From assembly GCA_047623555.1 (NCBI GenBank), contig JBLHMP010000001.1, positions 1-64,000 on the forward strand: a DNA stretch of 64,000 nucleotides. The letters are read 5' to 3'. The notes under the pieces were generated by a model that was given only the letters and a program-made list of their open reading frames with translations, searched no databases and was not told where the DNA came from. Source of the DNA: NORP181 sp047623555 (GTDB lineage: Bacteria > Pseudomonadota > Alphaproteobacteria > Rhodobacterales > Rhodobacteraceae). Of this stretch, positions 52,175 through 61,037 are shown piece by piece. Position 1 is the stretch's first letter. Each line of letters begins with the position of its first letter. Position numbers and translations under genes: made by a program.

Positions 52175-53026
52175 ATGCGTATGAACATACCTGAACGGCC
52201 CATAAATGCGGAAAGTCAATGCCTTGGAAACGCCATTGCGGCAGTAGGCTCGACGCATTTCCCCGAATGCCTCGCTGAATTAATCCATCAAAACAGTCCC
52301 TATGACCGGTTGTTCATTTCATCGTTGTATCCGCATGGCCCGCCCGAATTTCTGTCAAGCAATTTGCCTGAACACCCTGATGTTGCCTCGATGGAGTCCT
52401 ATCTGACCGCCAGTTTTCTGCTCGATCCGTTTTACCAGATGTATTTGGATGGTGTTGATGCGGGCGTATTCAGGTTGGGGGACTGCGTGCCTCACGATTT
52501 CTTTGTTGGCGACTATTTTTTGCACTTTTGCCAAAAATTTAGGCTGATGGACGAATGTGCCATTTTGGTGCCTTCGGCTGATGGGTCCTGCATTTTTCTG
52601 TCCACCGGGTATTGCGATCCCAGCCGATTGCCACAAGGCGGGGATACTGATGGCTTGGTGGCCATTTATCCGGTTATCAAAGCGCTATGCCAACAGCATT
52701 GGCCTGCCTTGAGCCGAGGCGATGGGGAAACAACCGGACAGATCCGGGCACATCTGAACACCGCGTTTCAGAATTTCGGGTCTACTGTTTTAACGCCGCG
52801 TGAACGCGAGGTCGTGCATTTGATTTTGCGGGGGCATTCCGGCAAATCCCTGTCACAAAAGCTGGGGATCAGCCTGCAAACCGTCAAAAATCACCGCAAG
52901 AGCATTCACGCAAAGCTTGATATAACCACCCAAGGGGAGCTGTTTTCGATCTTTCTAAGTGCTGTCACCGAGTCGCCCGTCGGCAGCATGAACGACCCGT
53001 TGGAGCATTATTTGCGCGCCTCATAG
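52175..53026 (+). CDS. LuxR-type transcriptional regulator
   Basis: A 283-residue protein. The C-terminal HTH (about 208-270) has LTPREREVVHLILRGHSGKSLSQKLGISLQTVKNHRKSIHAKL, the GerE/LuxR core. The N-terminal ~200 residues are a PAS/GAF-like sensor region without the AHL-binding residues I would expect, and without a phospho-acceptor domain. It is divergent from the polyamine transporter and probably controls it. An alternative start is the ATG 6 bases downstream. Its end overlaps the convergent amidohydrolase by 19 bp. Confidence 0.8.
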   Translation: MRMNIPERPINAESQCLGNAIAAVGSTHFPECLAELIHQNSPYDRLFISSLYPHGPPEFLSSNLPEHPDVASMESYLTASFLLDPFYQMYLDGVDAGVFRLGDCVPHDFFVGDYFLHFCQKFRLMDECAILVPSADGSCIFLSTGYCDPSRLPQGGDTDGLVAIYPVIKALCQQHWPALSRGDGETTGQIRAHLNTAFQNFGSTVLTPREREVVHLILRGHSGKSLSQKLGISLQTVKNHRKSIHAKLDITTQGELFSIFLSAVTESPVGSMNDPLEHYLRAS

Positions 53027-54672
53027 GTGACGCGACCGCCACATATTGTGGTTACCGGTTTTGCGGTCCCCAACTGGTCCGGTGCCATTGCCACCAAATC
53101 ATCCGACATGATTACCACATCCGCCATCATCCCCGAAACGAGCCGCCCCTTGCGGGCCTCGTTGAATTCCGCATAGGCGCCGCCGGAGGTATAGCTCTCC
53201 AATGTTTCTATCAGTCCCTGACTGTTATCCGCCCAGTTGCCGCCAAGGTCGATGGGCGACACCGCGCCCGCAACGCCGGGCATCACATCAACCGGGACAA
53301 CCGGCCAGTCAGACGAGAATATCAGTTTTGCGCCGCTATCGCGCACGGCCTTCCACGGGAATGCCATGGGTTTTTGGTGGTCATGCAGAATTTCACCGTC
53401 TTCCATCAGCGGCAAAAGACCACCCGCTGGGGAATGCAACGGCTGCATCGACGCAATCACATCCAGCCCGGCAATTCGCGGCAGATCATCGGGGTGCATC
53501 ACCTCGATATGTTCAACCCGGTGGCGACTGTCGCGCAGCCCATTGGCGTCGCGTGCGGCTTCATAACCATCCAACGTGCCGCGCACCGCCGCATCGCCAA
53601 TCGCATGGACGCTGATCTGCAATCCCATGGCATCGGCACGCACACAGATTTCGTTGAATTGCTCGGGTTCAAACAGCGGTAATCCGGTGCTGTCGGGCCA
53701 GTTTGGATAGGGCTCTAGCATCGCCGCCGTGCCGGATTCGATCACCCCATCATGGAACAGTTTCAACCGGTTGGACCACAGCCAGTCCGAATTATAGCGT
53801 TGCCGCATCTCGTCGGCCTCGGCCAACCGGTCAATTGGATCAAAGTTTTTCAGATGAAACGGAATCTGCCCACGACACAGCAAATCGCCGTCTGCCTCAA
53901 GCTCGGAGAGCAGTTCAAGTTGATAGAAGTTGCCGTCCATATTGTGAAACGTGGTAATGCCGTTTTTCGCTAGATGGTTCAGCCCGGCGCGCAGTGCGGC
54001 CTTGTCTGCGGCGCGCTGCTCAAAGGTGGCAGGGGGCACTGGATCGGCGCCGGTCACCAGCCCCAGCGCGTCGCGCCCACCAAGCGGGGTTTTCGCCAAA
54101 ATATACTCAAACGCGCCGGATTCCAGCAGTTCGCCCGTTGCAACCCCGTCACTATCCAGTGTGATCTGGCTGCCAAACGTGACAGGTGCGCCGTGTTCGA
54201 TGCCCACCAATTCAAGCGCTTTGGTGTTGGCCCAAACGGTGTGATGATCCATCGCCATAATCGCAAACGGGCGGTCCGGCAGCGCCTGATCCAGATCGTG
54301 ACGCGTGATGTTATGCCCGAGCATCTGATAATCTGCGCCGATGGCCAGCAACATGGCGGAATTTGGATTTTCGCCACTGTATTTGCGCGCCAGTTGGTTG
54401 AACTGGTCCTGACAGTGGCAGTCCATCAGGTTTAGCAGGTCCAGTTCGGCACCACCGGAAAACAAATGCACATGGCTTTCGATGAACCCGGGCAAAACGC
54501 TGTTGCCCTCGGCATCAATCACCTGGGTACGGCTGCCACGCAATCCGTCCATCTCTGCGTCTGACCCTACCGCAACGATGGTCCCGCCGGAAATGGCAAG
54601 AGCGCTGGCAGTACCGTCCGCGATCAGCAGTTTTCCATTAACAATGATAAGATCGGCGTTGCTATCTGACAT
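53008..54672 (-). CDS. Metal-dependent amidohydrolase (YtcJ family)
   Basis: A 554-residue amidohydrolase. The metal-binding HxH is in FIESHVHLF (about 63-71), with further His residues in AMDHHTVWANTKALELV (about 133), SVHAIGDAAVRGTLDGYE (about 352) and RVEHIEVMHPDDL (about 385); SDWPVV (about 453) supplies the final Asp. The YtcJ-like group hydrolyses amides of unknown identity. The start has GGAGGAC upstream. It may belong with the transporter and regulator as a catabolic partner. Confidence 0.88.
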   Translation of the reverse strand: MSDSNADLIIVNGKLLIADGTASALAISGGTIVAVGSDAEMDGLRGSRTQVIDAEGNSVLPGFIESHVHLFSGGAELDLLNLMDCHCQDQFNQLARKYSGENPNSAMLLAIGADYQMLGHNITRHDLDQALPDRPFAIMAMDHHTVWANTKALELVGIEHGAPVTFGSQITLDSDGVATGELLESGAFEYILAKTPLGGRDALGLVTGADPVPPATFEQRAADKAALRAGLNHLAKNGITTFHNMDGNFYQLELLSELEADGDLLCRGQIPFHLKNFDPIDRLAEADEMRQRYNSDWLWSNRLKLFHDGVIESGTAAMLEPYPNWPDSTGLPLFEPEQFNEICVRADAMGLQISVHAIGDAAVRGTLDGYEAARDANGLRDSRHRVEHIEVMHPDDLPRIAGLDVIASMQPLHSPAGGLLPLMEDGEILHDHQKPMAFPWKAVRDSGAKLIFSSDWPVVPVDVMPGVAGAVSPIDLGGNWADNSQGLIETLESYTSGGAYAEFNEARKGRLVSGMMADVVIMSDDLVAMAPDQLGTAKPVTTICGGRVTYEARK

Positions 54673-54823
54673 GGTGTCCTCCGGGGTTTAGCCATTTCAC
54701 AATGTACCCGGCCTGCCTGCCGCGCAAGTGGCGCTTTGATGTCGAAATGCCGAGGGATCGAGGGGGTTGAATTGTCAGATACACCTGCATCTGTGTCCAC
54801 AGATGTTGGGATGGAACGCGTAG

Positions 54824-55048
54824 ATGACGATAGAACTGGTAATATTTGATTGTGACGATGTCCTTATCGACAGCGAGGCGATCAGCGCTGGGCTGGCCGC
54901 GGGAATGGAGGCCTGGCGATTTACCGGCAGAAGCCATACTTGAGATTCGGATTACCAAGACCCAATGTCCCAATAGGTGCATTTTGCGTTTTCGGATTTC
55001 GCCGCGTTTTTCGACCACGCCCCGGCGTTGAAACGAACCCGGGGTTGA
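54824..55048 (+). pseudogene. HAD-type phosphatase remnant with large internal deletion
   Basis: The ATG at 54824 begins VIFDCDDVLIDSEAIS, the N-terminal DxD motif of a HAD phosphatase, and this runs straight into AGLAAGMEAWRFTGRSH, which belongs near the C-terminus of such enzymes. About 140 central residues are missing. Two in-frame stops (54941-54943 and a TAG further on) follow, then SDFAAFFDHAPALKR in the same frame, ending at 55048. The deletion likely joined similar DSE/VSAG sequences. HAD genes of this type accompany smo/mtl operons, so this is a remnant of the same unit. Confidence 0.7.
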
Positions 55049-55049
55049 T

Positions 55050-55943
55050 GTGGCCATACGCCCAGATACCGACACCAAAGTAGAGGACGAAGCGGCGCGG
55101 GCCGGTTGGTTGTACTATAACGGCGGACTGAAACGATGGGCTGGCGCAAGACCAGATCGCGGTTGAGCTTGGCGTGTCGCGCTAACGTGCACAGCGACTG
55201 GTGGCGCGTGTCATTACCGATGGCCTGATCCGACTACGGATCGAACATCCGATCACTGAATGCCTAGAACTTGAACGCGCGATGATCCGTAAATTTGGCC
55301 TGACCCTGTGTTGCGTCGCGCTAAATCTGTCCGAAGGCGTTGACCTGATCAATGCCATCGCACCAGTCGCCGCCAGCGAGATTGAGCGTATTTTTTCCAG
55401 CACCGAACCTTTGGTGATTGGCCTGGGAACCGGGCGGACCTTGCGATCTTCGGTTGATGAAATGCGCGCCCTGGAATGCAGCCAGCACAAGGTGGTGTCG
55501 TTGATCGGCAATGTGGCCCCGGACGGATCGGCGTGGTTCTTTGAGATGATCATGCGCATCGCCGACAAGATCCGGGCGCCGCATGTGCAAAACACCCGAA
55601 GTCTGGCGGATGGCGCTGATTTTACGATTGTTGGCATTGGTCAGCTGGGCGATGACGCGCCGCTGGTGGTCGATGGCTTTGTGACGCCCGAGGAAATGAC
55701 CGACCTAAGCCAATCCGGAGCTGTCGGCGAAATCGTTGGCTGGGCGTTTGACGCGATGGCCGCTATTTGCAAAACGGCATTAATCGGCGGCTGACCGGCG
55801 TCTGTGTGCCGCAGAATAATAATCCGATTATTTGCATCTGTGCCGGGGTTAGCAAACAGGTACCGTTGCTCGCAGCCCTCAATGGGCGGTTGATTACGGG
55901 GCTTATCACCGATGAATCAACGATAAAATACCTCTTAAAATAA
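55050..55943 (+). pseudogene. SorC-type sugar-binding transcriptional regulator, degraded
   Basis: From the GTG at 55050: DEAARAGWLYYNGG, then a frameshift near 55128-55140, then QDQIAVELGVSR with CAA changed to TAA (55183-55185), and AQRLVARVITDGLIRLRIEHP, giving a helix-turn-helix of the SorC/DeoR kind. The sugar-phosphate-binding domain continues to GLGTGRTLRSSVDEM, SLIGNVAPDGSA and VGIGQLGDDAPLVVDGFVTPEEM, with residues missing after RAPH. A TGA at 55792 and a frameshift precede PIICICAG, ending at 55943. In Rhodobacteraceae this regulator controls polyol uptake genes. It cannot make a full protein here. Confidence 0.85.
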
Positions 55944-56065
55944 ACAGCTTAGCGCGGATTGTCGCCTTTGGGCGACAATATCGTTGACTCAGTGCATGTC
56001 TTTGAATGAAAAATTGCCCGCTAACTGAACCTATGCTCACAATAAGGGCATGGGAGGAAAACAAT

Positions 56066-57167
56066 AATTTTAGGATACGCACGCTGCTTAGCGCGTGCGC
56101 GATTACTGCGCTTTCAACCGCTGCAATCGCTGAAACAATCACCATCGCAATGGTAAACAACGGCGACATGGTCCGGATGCAAAAGCTGTCCGGGGGCTTT
56201 ACCACCAAACATCCGGATATTGACCTGGAGTGGGTTACGCTGGAAGAAAACATTCTTTGCCAGCGCATCACAACAGACATCGCCACCAAAGGCGGTCAGT
56301 ATGATGTGATGACAATCGGCACCTACGAAGTGCCGATCTGGGCCAAACAGGGCTGATTGCTGTCGCTGAATGACCTGCCTGCCAATTATGACATTGACGA
56401 TATCCTGCCCGCGATCCGCGGTGGCCTGTCGGTTGATGGCAAACTGTACGCCGCACCGTTTTACGGCGAAAGCTCGAGGGTTATGTACCGCAAAGACCTG
56501 ATGGAAAAGGCCGGGCTGGAAACGCCGAAGGCCCCAACATGGGACTTTATCGCCAAAGCGGCGCGGGCCATGACCGACAAAGACGGCGAAATCTATGGCG
56601 CGTGTTTCCGCAGCAAAGCCGACTGGGGCAAAAACATGGCGTTCCTTGGCGTGATGTCCAATTCGTTTGGCGCACGCTGGTTTGACATGGACTTGAACCC
56701 ACAGTTTGACAGCAAGGAATGGGCCGACAACCTGAATTTCGACGTTGATCTGCTGAACGACGCGGGCCTTCCTGGTGTTCCAAACAACGGCTTTAACGAA
56801 AACCTTGCCCTGTTCCAGACTGGCCATTGCGGCATCGTTCGTAACCAACGCCGAAAACCAAGGCTGGGCGAACGTGCCTCCGGGAACACGTACATCGCTG
56901 TCTGAGAACCCTGAGTGCGCCAAGGTTCCGTTAGCCAAAATGACACTCGACAGCATCAATTCGGCGGACTCGACCAACCCAACGGTTGATCCGGTGCCGT
57001 ATGTTGGTGTGCAGTTTGTTGCCATCTCAGAATCTCAGGGCATTGCAACCTCAGTCGGCCAGCAGTTCTTGGCCGCACTTGCGGGCACCAAATCAGTCGA
57101 AGGGGCGCTTGCGGCGGCTCAGGCACTGACGGTGCGCGACATGACCAGGGCTGGTTACATCAAGTAA
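56066..57167 (+). pseudogene. smoE: Polyol ABC transporter substrate-binding protein, degraded
   Basis: A signal peptide and MVNNGDMVRMQKLSGGFTTK are followed by ATKGGQYDVMTIGTYEVP, matching sorbitol/mannitol binding proteins (SmoE). A good ribosome binding site GGGAGGAAAA (56052-56061) is present but no ATG follows, so the start codon seems lost. TGG is TGA at 56354-56356 where the family has KQGWL. The frame continues to NGFNENLALFQTGHCG, then shifts at about 56830, and about 60 residues are missing before GWANVPPGTRTSL. The rest to the TAA at 57165 is intact. Confidence 0.88.
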
Positions 57168-57238
57168 CCTTCCTCCCTCGGGGCCGCCGGGTTTGTTTAT
57201 CCGGCGGACCTTTGGCTGACCTTACAGGGAATAGATTA

Positions 57239-58173
57239 ATGGCAGTCGCAGAATCTAAATCCGCCGCAAAGTGGATGCTTTCACCTTCGGTCCTCTTGCT
57301 TTTGGGCTGGATGATTATCCCGCTTTCGATGACGATCTATTTCTCGTTTCAGCGATACAATCTGCTGACGCCGCAACTGACCGGCTTTATCGGATTTACC
57401 AATTACAAATACTTTCTGACCGATCCGGCGTTCTTTGACGCGCTGTTTAACATCTTGTTTCTGGTTGTCGGCGTGCTGACGATCGGCATCATCGGCATCA
57501 TCGGCATCATCGGCATCATCGGCATCATCGGCATCATCGGCATCATCGGCATCATCGGCGGCGTGGCTCTGGCGGTTTTGTTGGCCCCGCCGATATGGGT
57601 ACAAGGCATCGTTCGTGTTCTTGTTATCGCGCCGTCCTTTGTTATGCCAACCGTGTCCGCACTGGTCTGAAAGAACATGTTCATGAACCCGGCGAACGGC
57701 TTATTTGCCCACGCAGCCAAGGCGCTTGGGCTGCAACCCTATGATTTCTTATTACAATCACCTCTGGCCTCGATCACCTTGATCGTTGCGTGGCGGTGGT
57801 TACCGTTCGCGACACTGATCCTGCTGACCGCGATGCAATCGCTGGACCAGGAACAGCACGAAGCCGCCGAAATTGATGGGGCAACCGCCTGGCAATGGTT
57901 TTATTACCTGACGATCCCGCATTTGTCGCGGGCCATCACTGTGGTTGTCCTGATCCAAACATATTCCTGCTGTCGGTCTTTGCGGAAATCCTGGTCACAA
58001 CCAATGGCGGGCCCGGTACGGCATCCACCAACCTGACCTACCTTGTCTACAATCTATCGTTGTTACAGTTCGACGTTGGCGGCGGCTCTGCCGGTGGAAT
58101 TGTGGCTGTGATCCTCGCCAACATCGTCGCCTTCTTTTGGATGCGCGCCGTTGGCAAGAACCTGGAGACCTGA
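57239..58173 (+). pseudogene. smoF: Polyol ABC transporter permease, degraded
   Basis: Start ATG 57239 with AGGGAA upstream. Permease helices are clear: MIIPLSMTIYFSFQRYNLL, then a tract of about 26 Ile/Gly residues encoded by a 9-bp repeat. TGG is TGA at 57668-57670 where the family has ALVWKNMF. A one-base deletion near 57960 shifts LIQ to the frame FLLSVFAEILVTTNGGPGTA. The end KNLET precedes the TGA at 58171. Downstream the frames align to the standard permease with the EAA loop EAAEIDGATAWQWFYYLTIP. Confidence 0.88.
57482..57559 (+). repeat. 9-bp tandem repeat (ATCGGCATC)8.7 inside smoF
   Basis: Unit ATCGGCATC is repeated eight full times from 57482 to 57553, then ATCGGC to 57559. It encodes repeated Ile-Gly-Ile within a membrane segment. 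Relatives have only a short Ile/Val-Gly stretch here, so the tract has expanded, and since the unit is a multiple of three the frame is kept. Confidence 0.95.
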
Positions 58174-58176
58174 CCC

Positions 58177-58895
58177 ATGGCCTGCGCAATTCCAAACAGA
58201 ACCAAGGTAATCTATACAATAGCCGCTTGGGCAATCGGATTGGCGATCTTCTTTCCGATCCAGTGGACCACCGAGAGCTATAACGAGATGCTGGATCGGT
58301 CTCCGTATTTCCGCCATTTTATGAATTCGGTGGTGGTGTCGCTTGGCTCAACCCTGATTGGGTTGCTGATCGCGGTGCCTGCGGCCTGGTCCATGGCGTT
58401 TAATCCGACCAAGACATCAAGAACCTGCTGATGTGGATGTTGTCAACCAAGACGCTGCCACCCGTGGGTGTGTTGATCCCGATCTATCTGATTTTCCGTG
58501 ACACCGGATTGGTCATTGTTTTGACGCTGATCAAACTGCCGACCATCATCTGGATGCTGTACACCTATTTCAAGGAAATCCCCGTTGAGATCCTCGAAGC
58601 AGCCGGGATTGATGGTGCTAGCCTGCGCGAAGAGATCAGGTATGTGCTGACGCCATTGGCGTTGCCGGGCATCGCGTCTACCATGTTGCCCAACATTATT
58701 CTGGCCTGGAACGAAGCATTCTGGACCCTGAATCTGACCGCGGCAAACGCGGCCCCACTCACTGCGTTTATCGCCAGCTATTCCAGCCCCGAGGGTCTGA
58801 TTTGCGCGAAACTTAGCGCGGCTTTGACAATGACGATTGCGCCAATTCTGATCATGGGCTGGTTCAGCCAGAAGCAACTCGTCCGCAGTATGACC
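58177..58895 (+). pseudogene. smoG: Polyol ABC transporter permease, degraded and fused to smoK
   Basis: Starts at ATG 58177. The N-terminus to FFPIQWTTE lacks about 25-30 residues found in relatives between two WT sites. At about 58412 bases are lost, so MAFNPTK runs into an early stop, and IKNLLMWMLSTKTLPPVG resumes in another frame. The remaining permease ends SQKQLVRSMTFG, after which it continues without a stop into smoK. The EAA loop EILEAAGIDGASLREEIRYVLTPL is intact. Confidence 0.85.
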
Positions 58896-59730
58896 TTTGG
58901 CGAGGTTCAGGTCATCCCACCACTGGATCTGGAAATCAACGGAGGCGAATTCGTGGTGTTCGTTGGCCCGTCGGGCTGTGGTAAATTCACTCTGCTGTGG
59001 CTGATTGCCGGGCTTGAGGATACCACATCTGGCATGATCCAGATTGACGGCAAAGACGCCACTGCCCTGCCACCGGCAAAAAGTGGTCTGGCAATGGTGT
59101 TCCAGTCCTACGCTTTGTATCCGCATATTTCGGTGCGCAAGAACATCGCGTTTCCGTTGAAAATGGCCAAGATGTCCGAGCTCGAAATCCAGTAACGTAT
59201 TGATTAGGCGGCGGGTGTTTTGGGCCTTGCCGACTATCTTGATCGCAAACCCGGTCAGTTGTCTGGTGGTCAACGACAGCGCGTTGCCATTGGCCGCGAA
59301 CGGTCGGCGTTTTTGTTTGACGAACTTTTATCCTACCTTGATGCGGCCCTGCGCGGCAACATGCGGATGGAAATCTCCGAACTGCAAAAATCGCTAAAAA
59401 CCACCATGGTTTACGTGACCCACGACCAAGTCGAAGCCATGACCATAGCCGATAAAATCGTTGTGCTGCATGATGGTTATATCGAACAGGTCGGCAGCCC
59501 GATGTAGCTTTGCCGTGCCCTGGCCAACAAATTTGTCGCGGGCTTTATCGGTAGCCCCAAGATGAACTTTATCCAAGGTCAGACCGCCGCTGATCTGGGC
59601 GCGCCAACCATTGGTATCCGCCCCGAGCACGTCAATATTATCAACAGATAACGGTGACTGGAAGGGCATTGCTGGCGTCACCGAACGTCTGGGGGCTGAC
59701 ACCTTTATGCGGGTTGAGGCGAATGGTCTG
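58896..59730 (+). pseudogene. smoK: Polyol ABC transporter ATPase, degraded
   Basis: After the fusion joint EVQVIPPLDLEI, the ATPase has Walker A GPSGCGKFT (Phe for Ser, disabling), SYALYPHISVRKNIAFP, two nonsense codons CAA to TAA (59193-59195) and CAG to TAG (59205-59207), LSGGQRQRVAIGR, a 12-bp deletion before AFLFDE, a TAG (59505-59507) and a frameshift near 59649. The C-terminal sequence GDWKGIAGVTERLGADTF continues in a third frame to about 59730, where it joins mtlK. It clearly cannot function. Confidence 0.87.
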
Positions 59731-60996
59731 CTGCAAAGCGGCCATGATCCTGCGTGGGGTATTCGCCGCGCAGGACTGGCTAAGTAGCGTTGTGCAAAAC
59801 GACGCCTCAGGCATGACCGTGTTAATCACCGGCTCGATGATCGACTTTCTGGCGGTTCAGGCCGGGCACAGGCCGACTATTGAGACCATCACCGCCGATG
59901 AAACCCGCATCGTGCCGTTGACGGTGACCGAAGGTGGATATTTTGTTGATGCGTCGACCGAATCATTTGATCCGGGCCAATATTCAGAACCCAACAAAAC
60001 CGCTCACGGTATTTGGGGCTATTGTTGCCGGGCTTGCCGCGCGACGGGGCGATTCAGGCACAGCTGTCACGGTAATGTCCTGCGATAACCTGCCGGGGAA
60101 CGGCGTTGTGGCGCGGGCCGCTGTTTTGGGTGTGGCGCAGGGCCAAGACCCTGATCTGGCCGCGTGGATTGCCGATAATGTGACCTTTCCCAACGGCATG
60201 GTTGACCGCATTACTCCGGCGACATCTGGCCGGGAACGGGCGATCCTGCGGCGAAATTTTGGCGTCAAAGATGCCTCACGGGTGTTTTGTGAACCGTTCC
60301 GCCAGTGGGTGCTCGCGGACAGCGTTGCCGATGGTCGCCCCGAGTTTGAGGCCCCGAGTTTGAGGCGGCTGGCGTCACTATTACCAACAGCGTCCGCGAC
60401 TTTGAAGCGATGAAAATCCGGGTGTTAAACGGCGGTCACGCGATCATCGCCTATCCGGCGGCTTTGGCCGGGGTTGAATACGTGCACGACGCGATGAATG
60501 TGCCCGAGATTGAGGCATTTCTGCGCAAAGTCATTCTGGATGATGTCGCCCCAAACGTGAAACCCGTTGGCGATCAAACCCCTCAGGCGTATATGGCGCA
60601 AACCATCAAACGGTTTAATAACCCGGGCGTTGCAGACACGATTGCACGCCTGTGTCTGGATGGAGCCAACCGTCAGCCGAAATTCATCGTGCCCTCTATT
60701 CGTGACCGTCTGGCTGCTGGCCATACGCCGTACGGATTGGCGCTATGCTGTGCATTCTGGTGCCTGTATCGTGTGGGGGTGGATGATCAGGGCCAAATGA
60801 TCCCAATTGGGACGCATTGTCTGCTGCGGCCAAAACCGCAAAAAATGATCCGTTGGTCTGGCTTGAACAGGAGGATATCTATGGCAACCTTCGCCAGTCC
60901 GAAGATTTCTGTCAGGCGTTCACGGCAGCCCTGAAATCGGGTACAGGTGTCGGGGCCCTTGCCGCCATCCGGGTTTATCTGACCCAGACGGCTTAG
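59731..60996 (+). pseudogene. mtlK: Mannitol 2-dehydrogenase, degraded
   Basis: The first ~60 residues are missing; sequence begins near QSGHDPAWGI and continues in another frame as GVFAAQDWLSSVVQND, IVPLTVTEGGYFVD, then a frameshift near 60000, VFGAIVAGLAARRG, MSCDNLPGNG, VTFPNGMVDRITP, CEPFRQWVL. A 14-bp tandem duplication at 60337-60364 shifts the frame. The next part has MKIRVLNGGHAIIAYPAALAGVEYVHDAM, and a deletion near GATCCCAATT at about 60800 shifts it again to WDALSAAAK, ending TAG 60994. The NAD-dependent mannitol to fructose step is lost. Confidence 0.88.
60337..60364 (+). repeat. 14-bp perfect tandem duplication in mtlK
   Basis: GCCCCGAGTTTGAG occurs at 60337-60350 and again at 60351-60364. 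A single copy restores the expected reading frame (PEFEA followed by GVTITNSVRDFEAMK), so this is the mutation that broke the frame here. Confidence 0.95.
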
Positions 60997-61037
60997 GGCC
61001 GCCCATAATTCCCAGCGGAATACGAAAGGCGCATCAC

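Noticed and set aside
57482..57559. CRISPR-like array
   Set aside because: Units are only 9 bp with no spacers, and lie inside a coding sequence; no cas genes are present.
57281..57604. Minus-strand frame with repeated Asp-Asp-Ala
   Set aside because: It is the reverse reading of the 9-bp repeat in smoF and has no start signal or relatives.
54824..60996. Frameshifts as sequencing errors
   Set aside because: Lesions include a perfect tandem duplication, large deletions and several base-substitution stops, not just homopolymer errors, and flanking genes are clean.
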